Part shown: piece after piece, positions 1 through 5,359 of the stretch
Layout of the letters: every line of letters begins with the position of its first letter
Position numbering within the stretch: position 1 is the first letter of the stretch
Assembly (NCBI GenBank): GCA_038154685.1
Contig: JAYPYW010000116.1
Location: forward strand, 1-5,416
Direction: 5' to 3'
DNA length: 5,416 bases
DNA from: GCA-002722245 sp038154685
GTDB taxonomy: Bacteria; Bacteroidota; Bacteroidia; Flavobacteriales_C; GCA-002722245
The notes under the pieces: generated by a model
What the model was told of the DNA's origin: nothing
Seen by the model: the letters and a program-made list of their open reading frames with translations, nothing else
The model's database searches: none
Program-made: the position numbers and the translations under genes

Positions 1-105
1 CATCAGTAATCGAGCGGCAAATTTACATTAATTATTCTTATAAAAAAAGACTAATCCAAATTAATTTTAATTTCAATTGTAAGTAGTTGGCATTTAGGTG
101 TTTGT

Positions 106-132
106 TTTTAGAAGATAAAGGATCTTCTAAAA
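106..132. repeat. 11-bp perfect inverted repeat (hairpin)
   Basis: TTTTAGAAGAT (106-116) is the exact reverse complement of ATCTTCTAAAA (122-132), with a 5-nt AAAGG loop. The stem is AT-rich. It is not followed by a clean T-run on either strand, although the stem itself ends in four A/T pairs. It may be a weak terminator of a gene left of the window or a small palindromic element. Its function is unknown. Confidence 0.65.
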
Positions 133-137
133 GTGCG

Positions 138-239
138 TTGCAACTCACTCATGCCGCCCTTCGACTCCGCTTAGGATGACCAAGCGCACGGTCTGTCACC
201 CTGAGCGGAGTCGAAGGGCGGCTCTAGATGAGGAGGCAA
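138..239. repeat. REP-like GC-rich imperfect palindrome
   Basis: The core arms are 28 nt each: 153-180 and 195-222. They are inverted copies with two differences (26 of 28 match) around a 14-nt loop at 181-194. One difference would be a G-U wobble in RNA and the other an A-C mismatch. Beyond the core, 148-152 (CTCAT) can pair with 228-232 (ATGAG) across a 5-nt bulge at 223-227. CTC at 144-146 pairs with GAG at 233-235, and TTGC at 138-141 with GCAA at 236-239. The arms are about 64% GC in an AT-rich surrounding. The arm motif CCTTCGACTCCGCT and its complement AGCGGAGTCGAAGG are familiar to me from dispersed palindromic repeats in Bacteroidota intergenic regions. That recognition is from memory, not from a search. 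Confidence 0.8.
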
Positions 240-286
240 GTTTAAAAAGAACAACTTTCCCCATTTGTTTTATCAATCAGCCACTA

Positions 287-317
287 TTGTCTAAACATTA
301 AGAATTCCATTCCTTTG
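287..317 (+). promoter_or_regulatory. Possible Bacteroidota-type promoter of selO
   Basis: TTG at 287-289 is followed after 20 nt by TTCCTTTG at 310-317, which matches the Bacteroidota -7 consensus TAnnTTTG in all but the second defined base. The spacing fits the -33/-7 arrangement of sigma-ABfr promoters. The drawback is position: transcription would start almost at the selO ATG (322), giving a leaderless or nearly leaderless mRNA. It could be a chance match. Confidence 0.22.
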
Positions 318-321
318 TGTT

Positions 322-1767
322 ATGAAAGAATTAGACAAAAACTGGGGCTTTGATAATTCCTATTTAGGCTTGCCAAGTACTTTTTACTCTGCAGTTGGAC
401 CTACACCATTATCGGACCCTGAAATGTTTTTGTTTAATAATCAGCTTGCAGTTGAACTCGGATTAGACTACTTAATTAAGGATCAGGAATATACTACTCA
501 GGTTCTATCTGGAAATCATATTCCTAACACAGCAACTCCGTTTGCCCAAGCCTATGGAGGACATCAGTTTGGACACTTTAATGTACTTGGCGATGGTAGA
601 GCTGTAATGATTGGGGAAATAATAGGGGTAGATGAAGAAAGATATGACCTACAATTAAAAGGTTCTGGTCAAACTCCTTATTCAAGAAGAGGAGATGGTA
701 GAGCAACACTTTACTCAATGCTTCGAGAATACTTAATTAGCGAAGCAATGCATGGTTTAGGTATTCCAACAACTAGGAGTTTGGCAGTTGTTAAAAGTGA
801 TGATCCTGTTTATCGTAAAAAAGTAGAATCAGCAGGAGTTTTAACTAGAGTTGCTTCGAGTCATATTAGAGTTGGAACATTTGAGCTAGTTGCAAGAATG
901 GGGAATCCGGAATTTATTAAAAAATTGTTTAAATACACAGCTCGAAGGCACTATCCTGAAGTTTTGGAGGAAGAAAATCCAGCTTTAAGTTTTATTAAAA
1001 CGGTAATCAATCAACAGATAAGATTGGTTAACGATTGGATGCGATTTGGTTTTATTCATGGAGTAATGAATACAGATAACATGAGTATCGCTGGTGAAAC
1101 AATCGATTATGGTCCTTGTGCTTTTATGAATAAATTCGATCCTCAAACAGTTTTTAGTTCAATTGATGAGGGCGGAAGATATGCTTACGCAAATCAGCCA
1201 AAAATTGCCAAATGGAACTTAATGCGATTCGCAGAGACCTTGTTAACTCAGGTAAACGAAAATTCTGAAGAAGCTATAAAGTTAGTTCAGCCATTATTTG
1301 ATGAATTTGAAGACAAGTTTAATGAGGTTTGGAAAATCAATCATTTAGCTAAACTGGGAATAATCTTGGAGCAAGATGGGGATGAAGAACTATTAAATGA
1401 ATTGATGAGCTGGATGGAAGCTGCGAAGCCAGATTTTACAAATACATTCAGAGGTTTAATTGATCCGCATTTACATGAGGGTGAGGTTTTCAAATCGCCA
1501 GATTTTGTTCATTGGAAAGAAAAATGGCAAAAAAGAGTAGCTTCAGTTGATCGATACGAGCATATCATTGAAGAAAAAAATCCATCTGTAATTCCCAGGA
1601 ATCATCTAGTAGAAGAGGCACTTATAGAAGCGAGCGAATCCGAAAACTTAAAACCATTTAATGATCTATTAGAAAAACTGCAGAAACCATTTAATTCATA
1701 CAATTCTGCTACATATCAAACTCCTCTATTAAGTGATTCAGGTTATCAAACCTTCTGCGGGACTTAA
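322..1767 (+). CDS. selO: Protein adenylyltransferase SelO (YdiU/UPF0061)
   Basis: SelO is a pseudokinase-fold enzyme that binds ATP in a flipped orientation and transfers AMP to Ser/Thr/Tyr of protein substrates, with a role in redox homeostasis. The 481-aa length fits bacterial family members (about 480 aa). The N-terminus has the family block NWGFDNSYLGLP. Conserved blocks follow: AQAYGGHQFG (75-84), LGDGRA (89-94) and LKGSGQTPYSRRGDGRA (112-128), the last carrying nucleotide-binding K113. R176 and R183 lie in LTRVASSHIRVGTFE. HGVMNTDN (246-253) supplies the catalytic Asp252 and metal ligand Asn253, and IDYGP (261-265) supplies Asp262. The C-terminus is YQTFCGT, with Cys479 third from the end, where vertebrate SelO has selenocysteine. 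The ATG at 322 is the only reasonable start because an in-frame TAA lies at 292-294. No Shine-Dalgarno sequence is visible. All key residues are present, so the protein should be active. Its substrates cannot be told from the sequence. Confidence 0.96.
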   Translation: MKELDKNWGFDNSYLGLPSTFYSAVGPTPLSDPEMFLFNNQLAVELGLDYLIKDQEYTTQVLSGNHIPNTATPFAQAYGGHQFGHFNVLGDGRAVMIGEIIGVDEERYDLQLKGSGQTPYSRRGDGRATLYSMLREYLISEAMHGLGIPTTRSLAVVKSDDPVYRKKVESAGVLTRVASSHIRVGTFELVARMGNPEFIKKLFKYTARRHYPEVLEEENPALSFIKTVINQQIRLVNDWMRFGFIHGVMNTDNMSIAGETIDYGPCAFMNKFDPQTVFSSIDEGGRYAYANQPKIAKWNLMRFAETLLTQVNENSEEAIKLVQPLFDEFEDKFNEVWKINHLAKLGIILEQDGDEELLNELMSWMEAAKPDFTNTFRGLIDPHLHEGEVFKSPDFVHWKEKWQKRVASVDRYEHIIEEKNPSVIPRNHLVEEALIEASESENLKPFNDLLEKLQKPFNSYNSATYQTPLLSDSGYQTFCGT

Positions 1768-1773
1768 CTTCAT

Positions 1774-1823
1774 GGTATCTAATCAGTGGGGGTAGTTTCT
1801 ATTAAATACTTCTTATTAGATCC
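1774..1823 (+). other. Possible structured leader between selO and the Nif3 gene
   Basis: ATCTAAT (1777-1783) pairs with ATTAGAT (1815-1821). The stem extends through GG (1774-1775) and CC (1822-1823) past a bulged T. The 31-nt loop can itself form a small hairpin: GTA 1792-1794 with TAC 1807-1809, and TTT 1796-1798 with AAA 1804-1806. No T-run follows, so it does not look like a terminator, and selO and the downstream pair may be co-transcribed. Pairing of this quality can arise by chance in AT-rich DNA. Confidence 0.3.
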
Positions 1824-1865
1824 TCAAGATATTCGGGAACCGCGGGCGTTTTATATATTTACACC

Positions 1866-2651
1866 ATGACAACTATTAAAGACATTACAGATGTAATGGA
1901 GCAATGGGCTCCTCTAAGGTATCAGGAAGGTTATGATAATGCCGGACTAATTGTTGGAGACGCATCTGCAGAGGTAAAAGGAGTTTTACTTACATTGGAT
2001 AGCACAGAGGGTGTTGTAGAAGAAGCTATTCAAAAAGGAGCAAATCTAATTATAGCGCATCATCCAATTGTTTTTGGAGGGTTGAAAAAGTTTAATGGTT
2101 CAAATTACGTAGAAAGAACGGTAATAAAAGCCATTAAAAGTGATATTGCAATTTATGCTTGTCATACCAATTTAGATTCGGTTATGGATGGAGTGAATTC
2201 AAAAATTTGTGATCTACTTGGTTTAGAGAACCGATCTATTTTAAGTCCTAAACAAGGGGAGGATCAAGTTGGGTCTGGAATGATTGGAGAATTATCTAGT
2301 CCTGTCTCTGAAATGGAATTTCTAAAAACAATAAAAGAAAAGTTTAAAGCGGGTTCTTTAAGGTATACTGAATTACTAAATAAAGATGTTGTTAAAGTAG
2401 CTGTTTGTGGAGGGAGTGGAAGCTTCTTATTAAAAGATGCAATCGCTGCAGAAGCTGATGTTTTTGTAACTAGCGATTTTAAATATCACCAGTATTTTGA
2501 TGCAGAAAACAAAATAGTGATTGCTGATATTGGACATTTCGAAGCGGAAATTTGCACACGGGAGTTGATTTATGACTATCTGTCCAAAAAATTCACTACC
2601 TTTGACCCTCATTTTTCGAAAGTGAATACTAATCCGATTAATTACTTATAA
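1866..2651 (+). CDS. Nif3-like dinuclear metal-centre protein (COG0327), compact form
   Basis: This is a member of the Nif3/YbgI (DUF34) family: toroidal hexamers with a two-metal site per subunit. Family members are often labelled GTP cyclohydrolase 1 type 2, but the true role is unsettled. Metal-site residues are visible: HHP at 65-67 (His65, His66), HTNLD at 100-104 (Asp104), and GHFEAE at 223-228 (His224, Glu228). Their order and spacing match E. coli YbgI. The N-terminal block WAPLRYQEGYDNAGLIVG and the central block GSGMIGEL (136-143) are also typical. At 261 aa it resembles YbgI (about 247 aa). Many Bacteroidota and Firmicutes homologues run to about 365-373 aa because of an inserted PII/CutA-like domain, and here residues near 125-135 join the two halves without it. 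The start ATG overlaps the TGA of a short upstream frame. The gene ends 8 nt before the zinc-ribbon gene, so the two are almost certainly one operon. Confidence 0.93.
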   Translation: MTTIKDITDVMEQWAPLRYQEGYDNAGLIVGDASAEVKGVLLTLDSTEGVVEEAIQKGANLIIAHHPIVFGGLKKFNGSNYVERTVIKAIKSDIAIYACHTNLDSVMDGVNSKICDLLGLENRSILSPKQGEDQVGSGMIGELSSPVSEMEFLKTIKEKFKAGSLRYTELLNKDVVKVAVCGGSGSFLLKDAIAAEADVFVTSDFKYHQYFDAENKIVIADIGHFEAEICTRELIYDYLSKKFTTFDPHFSKVNTNPINYL

Positions 2652-2659
2652 AGATTAAG

Positions 2660-3418
2660 ATGGCAAAAGCTAAGGAAATTACAGTAGAAGACAAGTTGAA
2701 GGCACTTTATTCATTGCAACTTGTTGACTCTAAAATTGATAAAATTAGAATCGTAAGAGGAGAGTTACCGCTAGAGGTACAGGACTTAGAAGACGAGGTA
2801 GCAGGATTAAATAAAAGAATTGACAAAATCAACGAAGAGATAGCTGAGTTAGATCAAGCCGTTTCTGATAAGAAGAACTTAATCGTTGATGCGGAAGCTG
2901 CAATTGAAAAATACAAAGAGCAGCAGAATAATGTTAGAAATAACAGAGAGTATGATTCATTATCTAAAGAGATTGAGTTTCAAACTTTAGAAATTGAATT
3001 AGCGAACAAAAGAATTAAAGAAGCAAAAGCTAAAGTTGACAGTAAAAAAGAAGTTCTTGGAGAGAATCAAGAAAAGCTTGATGCTAGAGCGGCTGATTTA
3101 AAATTAAAGCAAGACGAATTAGAAAGCATCGTTGCTGAAACAGAAAAAGAGGAAAAAGGCTTAGAAGCTGACTCAACGAAAGCTGAAAAAGTAATTGACG
3201 AAAGATTACTAGTTGCTTACAAAAGAGTTAGAGGTTCTATGAGAAATGGTTTAGCTGTTGTTTCAGTTCAGCGTGAATCTTGTGGAGGGTGTTTTAACTC
3301 TATCCCACCTCAAAGACAGTTGGAAATTAGATTAAGAAAGAAAGTATTAGTTTGTGAGCACTGTGGAAGAATCTTGGTTGATCCAGATTTAGCTGAAGAA
3401 GTAGCTGATAAGAATTAA
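2660..3418 (+). CDS. Coiled-coil C4 zinc-ribbon protein (COG1579, CT398/HP0958 family)
   Basis: The 252-aa protein starts with a long, highly charged helical region (about residues 10-185) with heptad-like spacing, expected to form an antiparallel coiled coil. In the middle is the family signature NNVRNNREYDSLSKEIE (about 90-106). The C-terminal zinc ribbon has two CxxC knuckles, CGGC at 208-211 and CEHC at 232-235, separated by a basic segment with the family's IPPQ motif. No signal peptide or membrane segment is seen, so it is cytoplasmic. Homologues bind sigma-54 in Chlamydia (CT398) and Helicobacter (HP0958/FlgZ), and HP0958 also acts on flagellin mRNA. Whether the protein here does either is unknown. 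ATG 2660 follows the Nif3 stop by 8 nt with no clear Shine-Dalgarno sequence, which suggests translational coupling. A strong terminator follows 42 nt after the stop. Confidence 0.93.
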   Translation: MAKAKEITVEDKLKALYSLQLVDSKIDKIRIVRGELPLEVQDLEDEVAGLNKRIDKINEEIAELDQAVSDKKNLIVDAEAAIEKYKEQQNNVRNNREYDSLSKEIEFQTLEIELANKRIKEAKAKVDSKKEVLGENQEKLDARAADLKLKQDELESIVAETEKEEKGLEADSTKAEKVIDERLLVAYKRVRGSMRNGLAVVSVQRESCGGCFNSIPPQRQLEIRLRKKVLVCEHCGRILVDPDLAEEVADKN

Positions 3419-3426
3419 TCTTGTAG

Positions 3427-3527
3427 AGGTAATAGATTACAGGAAATAGATAAAAGAATTAAAAAGCCAGCATTCGCTGGCTTTTTTCGTTTAATTTTCA
3501 CCTATTACCTGTTGTCTGTAATCTATT
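3427..3527. repeat. Nested inverted repeats around the convergent terminator
   Basis: Two perfect inverted repeats enclose the terminator: AATAGATTACAG (3431-3442) with CTGTAATCTATT (3516-3527), 12 bp, and AGGTAATAG (3427-3435) with CTATTACCT (3502-3510), 9 bp. Their left arms share 3431-3435, so only one of the two stems can form fully at a time. The outer right arm reaches the stop codon of the minus-strand gene. The whole reads as a larger palindromic intergenic element with the terminator at its centre. Confidence 0.65.
3461..3487. terminator. Bidirectional rho-independent terminator
   Basis: GCCAGC (3466-3471) pairs with GCTGGC (3476-3481) around an ATTC loop. AAAAA (3461-3465) pairs with the following Ts, giving an 11-bp stem with a T-run at 3482-3487. 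It ends the Nif3/zinc-ribbon transcript 42 nt past the stop codon at 3416-3418. The A-run on the left becomes a T-run on the minus strand, so the same hairpin can end the small minus-strand gene (stop at 3527). Confidence 0.92.
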
Positions 3528-3745
3528 TATTTATCCTTCTTAGGAGGAGTATAAGTCCTTGTTCTAGATCCTGATTTCTTTTTCTTTTTGTCATCTTTTG
3601 AAGACGAATTTTTCTTTGATTTATCTTTTTTATCCTGTTGTTCAATTAATGTAGGCGACTCATTATTTAAAGCAAAAGAATATGTTCCCATTAATAATGA
3701 GACTCCAAGTAACATTCCAATTGAAATTTGTTTAATCTGCTTCAT
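3527..3745 (-). CDS. Small secreted lysine-rich protein, unknown function
   Basis: The 72-aa product begins with a convincing signal peptide: basic n-region MKQIK, hydrophobic core ISIGMLLGVSLLMG, and a signal peptidase I-type site SFA|L after residue 25. No lipobox Cys is present. The mature part (about 47 aa) is strongly hydrophilic and contains 14 Lys, 2 Arg, several Asp and Ser, a KKKKK run, and a tail with RTRTYTPPKKDK. It is probably disordered and exported to the periplasm or cell surface. I recognise no family. Support for a real gene comes from the signal peptide, its placement between a terminator usable on its strand and a divergent intergenic region, and in-frame termination next to the palindromic element. 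The overlapping plus-strand frame (3588-3800) looks like a shadow. No Shine-Dalgarno sequence is seen; the bases before ATG are A/T-rich (TTAAAG). Confidence 0.75.
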   Translation of the reverse strand: MKQIKQISIGMLLGVSLLMGTYSFALNNESPTLIEQQDKKDKSKKNSSSKDDKKKKKSGSRTRTYTPPKKDK

Positions 3746-3767
3746 CTTTAAATCGATCGTTTATTTG

Positions 3768-3775
3768 TATTTTTG
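3768..3775 (+). promoter_or_regulatory. Candidate -7 box upstream of proS
   Basis: TATTTTTG matches the Bacteroidota -7 consensus TAnnTTTG exactly, 75 nt before the proS ATG. No TTG is found at the expected -33 distance. An alternative is TAGTTTTA at 3798-3805 (one mismatch) with TTG at 3773-3775 and a 22-nt spacer; this one would overlap the dyad at 3783-3814. Neither is decisive. Confidence 0.3.
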
Positions 3776-3782
3776 GCAACTC

Positions 3783-3814
3783 AAAACGCTAATATACTAG
3801 TTTTACAGCGTTTT
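3783..3814. promoter_or_regulatory. 32-bp dyad between the divergent genes, possible operator
   Basis: AAAACGCT (3783-3790) and AGCGTTTT (3807-3814) are perfect inverted copies. The palindrome ACTAGT (3796-3801) sits exactly on the same centre of symmetry (3798.5). The intervening 5-nt blocks are mostly asymmetric. Such a layout in the 105-nt gap between the minus-strand gene and proS could bind a dimeric regulator acting on one or both promoters. It could also simply form a hairpin in the proS leader RNA. Confidence 0.4.
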
Positions 3815-3850
3815 AAAGTTATAGGTATTTAGCAATAATTATTCCAAAAT

Positions 3851-5326
3851 ATGGCGAAGGATTTTACAAGTAGAGCGGAAGATTTCTCAAAATGGTACAA
3901 TGAGTTAGTGATCAAGGCTGATTTAGCTCAGAACTCCGATGTTAGGGGATGTATGGTTATTAAACCTTACGGTTACTCTATTTGGGAAAGCATGCAAGCT
4001 GAGTTAGATAGAATGTTTAAGGAAACTGGACACAGTAATGCTTATTTTCCATTATTAATACCTAAGTCATATTTAAGTAAAGAAGCGGAACACGTTGATG
4101 GATTTGCTAAAGAATGTGCTGTAGTAACTCATTACCGATTAAAAAATAATGAGGAAGGTGATGGTGTTGTTGTTGATCCTGAAGCGAAGCTAGAAGAGGA
4201 ATTAATTATCAGACCTACGTCTGAGACAATTATTTGGAATACATATAGAGGTTGGATTCAATCTCATAGAGATTTACCAATTTTAATTAATCAATGGGCC
4301 AACGTAATGCGTTGGGAAATGAGAACCAGAATCTTTTTAAGAACATCTGAGTTTTTATGGCAAGAAGGACATACAGCGCATGCAACTAAAGAAGAAGCTG
4401 TCGCTGAAACTAAGCAAATGTTAGAGGTTTACGCTGATTTTGCTGAGAACTATATGGCTGTACCGGTTATTAAAGGAGTGAAAACAGAAAATGAAAGATT
4501 CCCTGGAGCATTAGATACTTATTGTATTGAGGCTTTAATGCAAGATGGAAAAGCTTTACAAGCTGGAACATCTCACTTTTTAGGTCAGAAATTCTCAGAA
4601 ACTTTTGATGTTAAGTTTGCTGATAAGGACGGAAAATTAAAGCATGTTTGGGCAACTTCTTGGGGAGTTTCTACAAGACTGATGGGAGCGCTTATTATGA
4701 GTCACTCTGATGATGAAGGTTTAGTGTTACCTCCAAAATTAGCTCCTGTACAAGTTGCAATTATTCCAATTTATAAGGGAGAAGAGCAATTACAGGCTAT
4801 ATCTGATAAATTAGAGCCAGTAATTAAGGCTTTAAGAGCGAAAGGAATTAGAGTTAAGTTTGATAACAGAGATAACCAACGTCCTGGATTTAAATTTGCA
4901 CAATATGAATTCCAAGGCGTTCCTGTTAGATTAGCTTTAGGAAATCGTGATTTAGAAGCAGGAAACATAGAAGTTGCTAGAAGAGACGAAAAAACAAAAG
5001 AAACAATAGCTTTTGATGGTGTAGTGGAGCACGTAGAATCTTTACTCGAAGAAATTCAAGCAAATCTATTTAATAAAGCAAAGTCATACAGAGATGAGCA
5101 TATTACTGAAGTAAATTCGTATGAGGAGTTTAAAGAAGTAATTGATGGTAAAGGTGGTTTTGTTTCAGCACATTGGGATGGAACTACAGAAACAGAATTA
5201 AAAATTAAAGAGGAAACTGCAGCTACAATTAGATGTATTCCTTTAGTAAATAAAGAAGAAGCAGGGGCTTGTATTTTAACAGGTAAACCTTCAACGCAAA
5301 GAGTTCTTTTTGCTAAAGCGTATTAA
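3851..5326 (+). CDS. proS: Prolyl-tRNA synthetase, archaeal/eukaryotic type (ProS type 3)
   Basis: This class II aminoacyl-tRNA synthetase charges tRNA-Pro with proline in the cytoplasm (EC 6.1.1.15). The 491-aa length and lack of the roughly 180-aa editing insertion place it in the short archaeal/eukaryotic-type group common in Bacteroidota, not the E. coli type. Catalytic elements are RPTSE (121-125), the motif 2 region with RWEMRTRIFLRTSEFLWQEG (154-173), HFLGQ (242-246), and motif 3 GVSTRLMGALIMSHSDD (272-288, with Arg276). The anticodon-binding domain spans about 298-400. A C-terminal zinc-binding-like domain follows and ends in FAKAY, with the terminal Tyr typical of this group. That domain has only Cys462 and Cys474, so the four-Cys zinc site of archaeal enzymes is not intact. 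The start is secure: ATG 3851 has an in-frame TAA five codons upstream (3836-3838). No Shine-Dalgarno sequence is visible. The gene appears monocistronic on its strand in this window. Confidence 0.97.
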   Translation: MAKDFTSRAEDFSKWYNELVIKADLAQNSDVRGCMVIKPYGYSIWESMQAELDRMFKETGHSNAYFPLLIPKSYLSKEAEHVDGFAKECAVVTHYRLKNNEEGDGVVVDPEAKLEEELIIRPTSETIIWNTYRGWIQSHRDLPILINQWANVMRWEMRTRIFLRTSEFLWQEGHTAHATKEEAVAETKQMLEVYADFAENYMAVPVIKGVKTENERFPGALDTYCIEALMQDGKALQAGTSHFLGQKFSETFDVKFADKDGKLKHVWATSWGVSTRLMGALIMSHSDDEGLVLPPKLAPVQVAIIPIYKGEEQLQAISDKLEPVIKALRAKGIRVKFDNRDNQRPGFKFAQYEFQGVPVRLALGNRDLEAGNIEVARRDEKTKETIAFDGVVEHVESLLEEIQANLFNKAKSYRDEHITEVNSYEEFKEVIDGKGGFVSAHWDGTTETELKIKEETAATIRCIPLVNKEEAGACILTGKPSTQRVLFAKAY

Positions 5327-5331
5327 AGGAT

Positions 5332-5359
5332 TTCAGAATTCAGGTTTCAGGAGTCAGTC
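5332..5359. repeat. Four tandem 7-bp TTCAG-type units
   Basis: Starting 5 nt after the proS stop, TTCAGAA, TTCAGGT, TTCAGGA and GTCAGTC follow each other in exact 7-nt register. Short TTCAGG-like arrays are familiar to me from Bacteroidota intergenic regions, though I cannot confirm that here. The remaining sequence to 5416 has a T7 run (5361-5367) without a preceding stem and an 8-bp inverted repeat (AGAATTCA 5335-5342 with TGAATTCT 5391-5398). I see no standard terminator for proS and no start of a next gene. Confidence 0.6.

Larger units (their letters stand above)
1..321. other. Intergenic region upstream of selO, no supported gene
   Basis: All short reading frames here are closed by stops within about 30 codons, and none resembles a known protein. 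The region holds an 11-bp perfect hairpin at 106-132, a GC-rich REP-like palindrome at about 138-239, and AT-rich sequence on both sides. The first three bases (CAT) read as ATG on the minus strand and a TAAATTTG box lies on that strand at 25-18, so a divergent gene could begin at the window edge. That gene cannot be verified from this window. Confidence 0.6.

Noticed and set aside
138..239. CRISPR repeat or insertion-sequence end
   Set aside because: There is only one palindromic unit, with no regularly spaced direct copies, transposase fragment or target-site duplication.
1854..1861. TATATTTA as a -7 box for the Nif3 gene
   Set aside because: It mismatches the final G, has no TTG at -33 spacing, and lies almost on the start codon in a generally T/A-rich stretch.
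2430..2612. Minus-strand frame of 60 codons inside the Nif3 gene
   Set aside because: It lies fully within a well-supported conserved gene and its translation resembles no protein; it is an antisense shadow.
3588..3800. Plus-strand frame of 70 codons opposite the small secreted protein
   Set aside because: Its Phe/Ser/Leu-rich composition is what the reverse of Lys/Asp-rich coding produces. The minus frame has a signal peptide and better context.
4771..4968. Minus-strand frame of 65 codons inside proS
   Set aside because: It is antisense to the conserved anticodon-binding domain, with no recognisable features.
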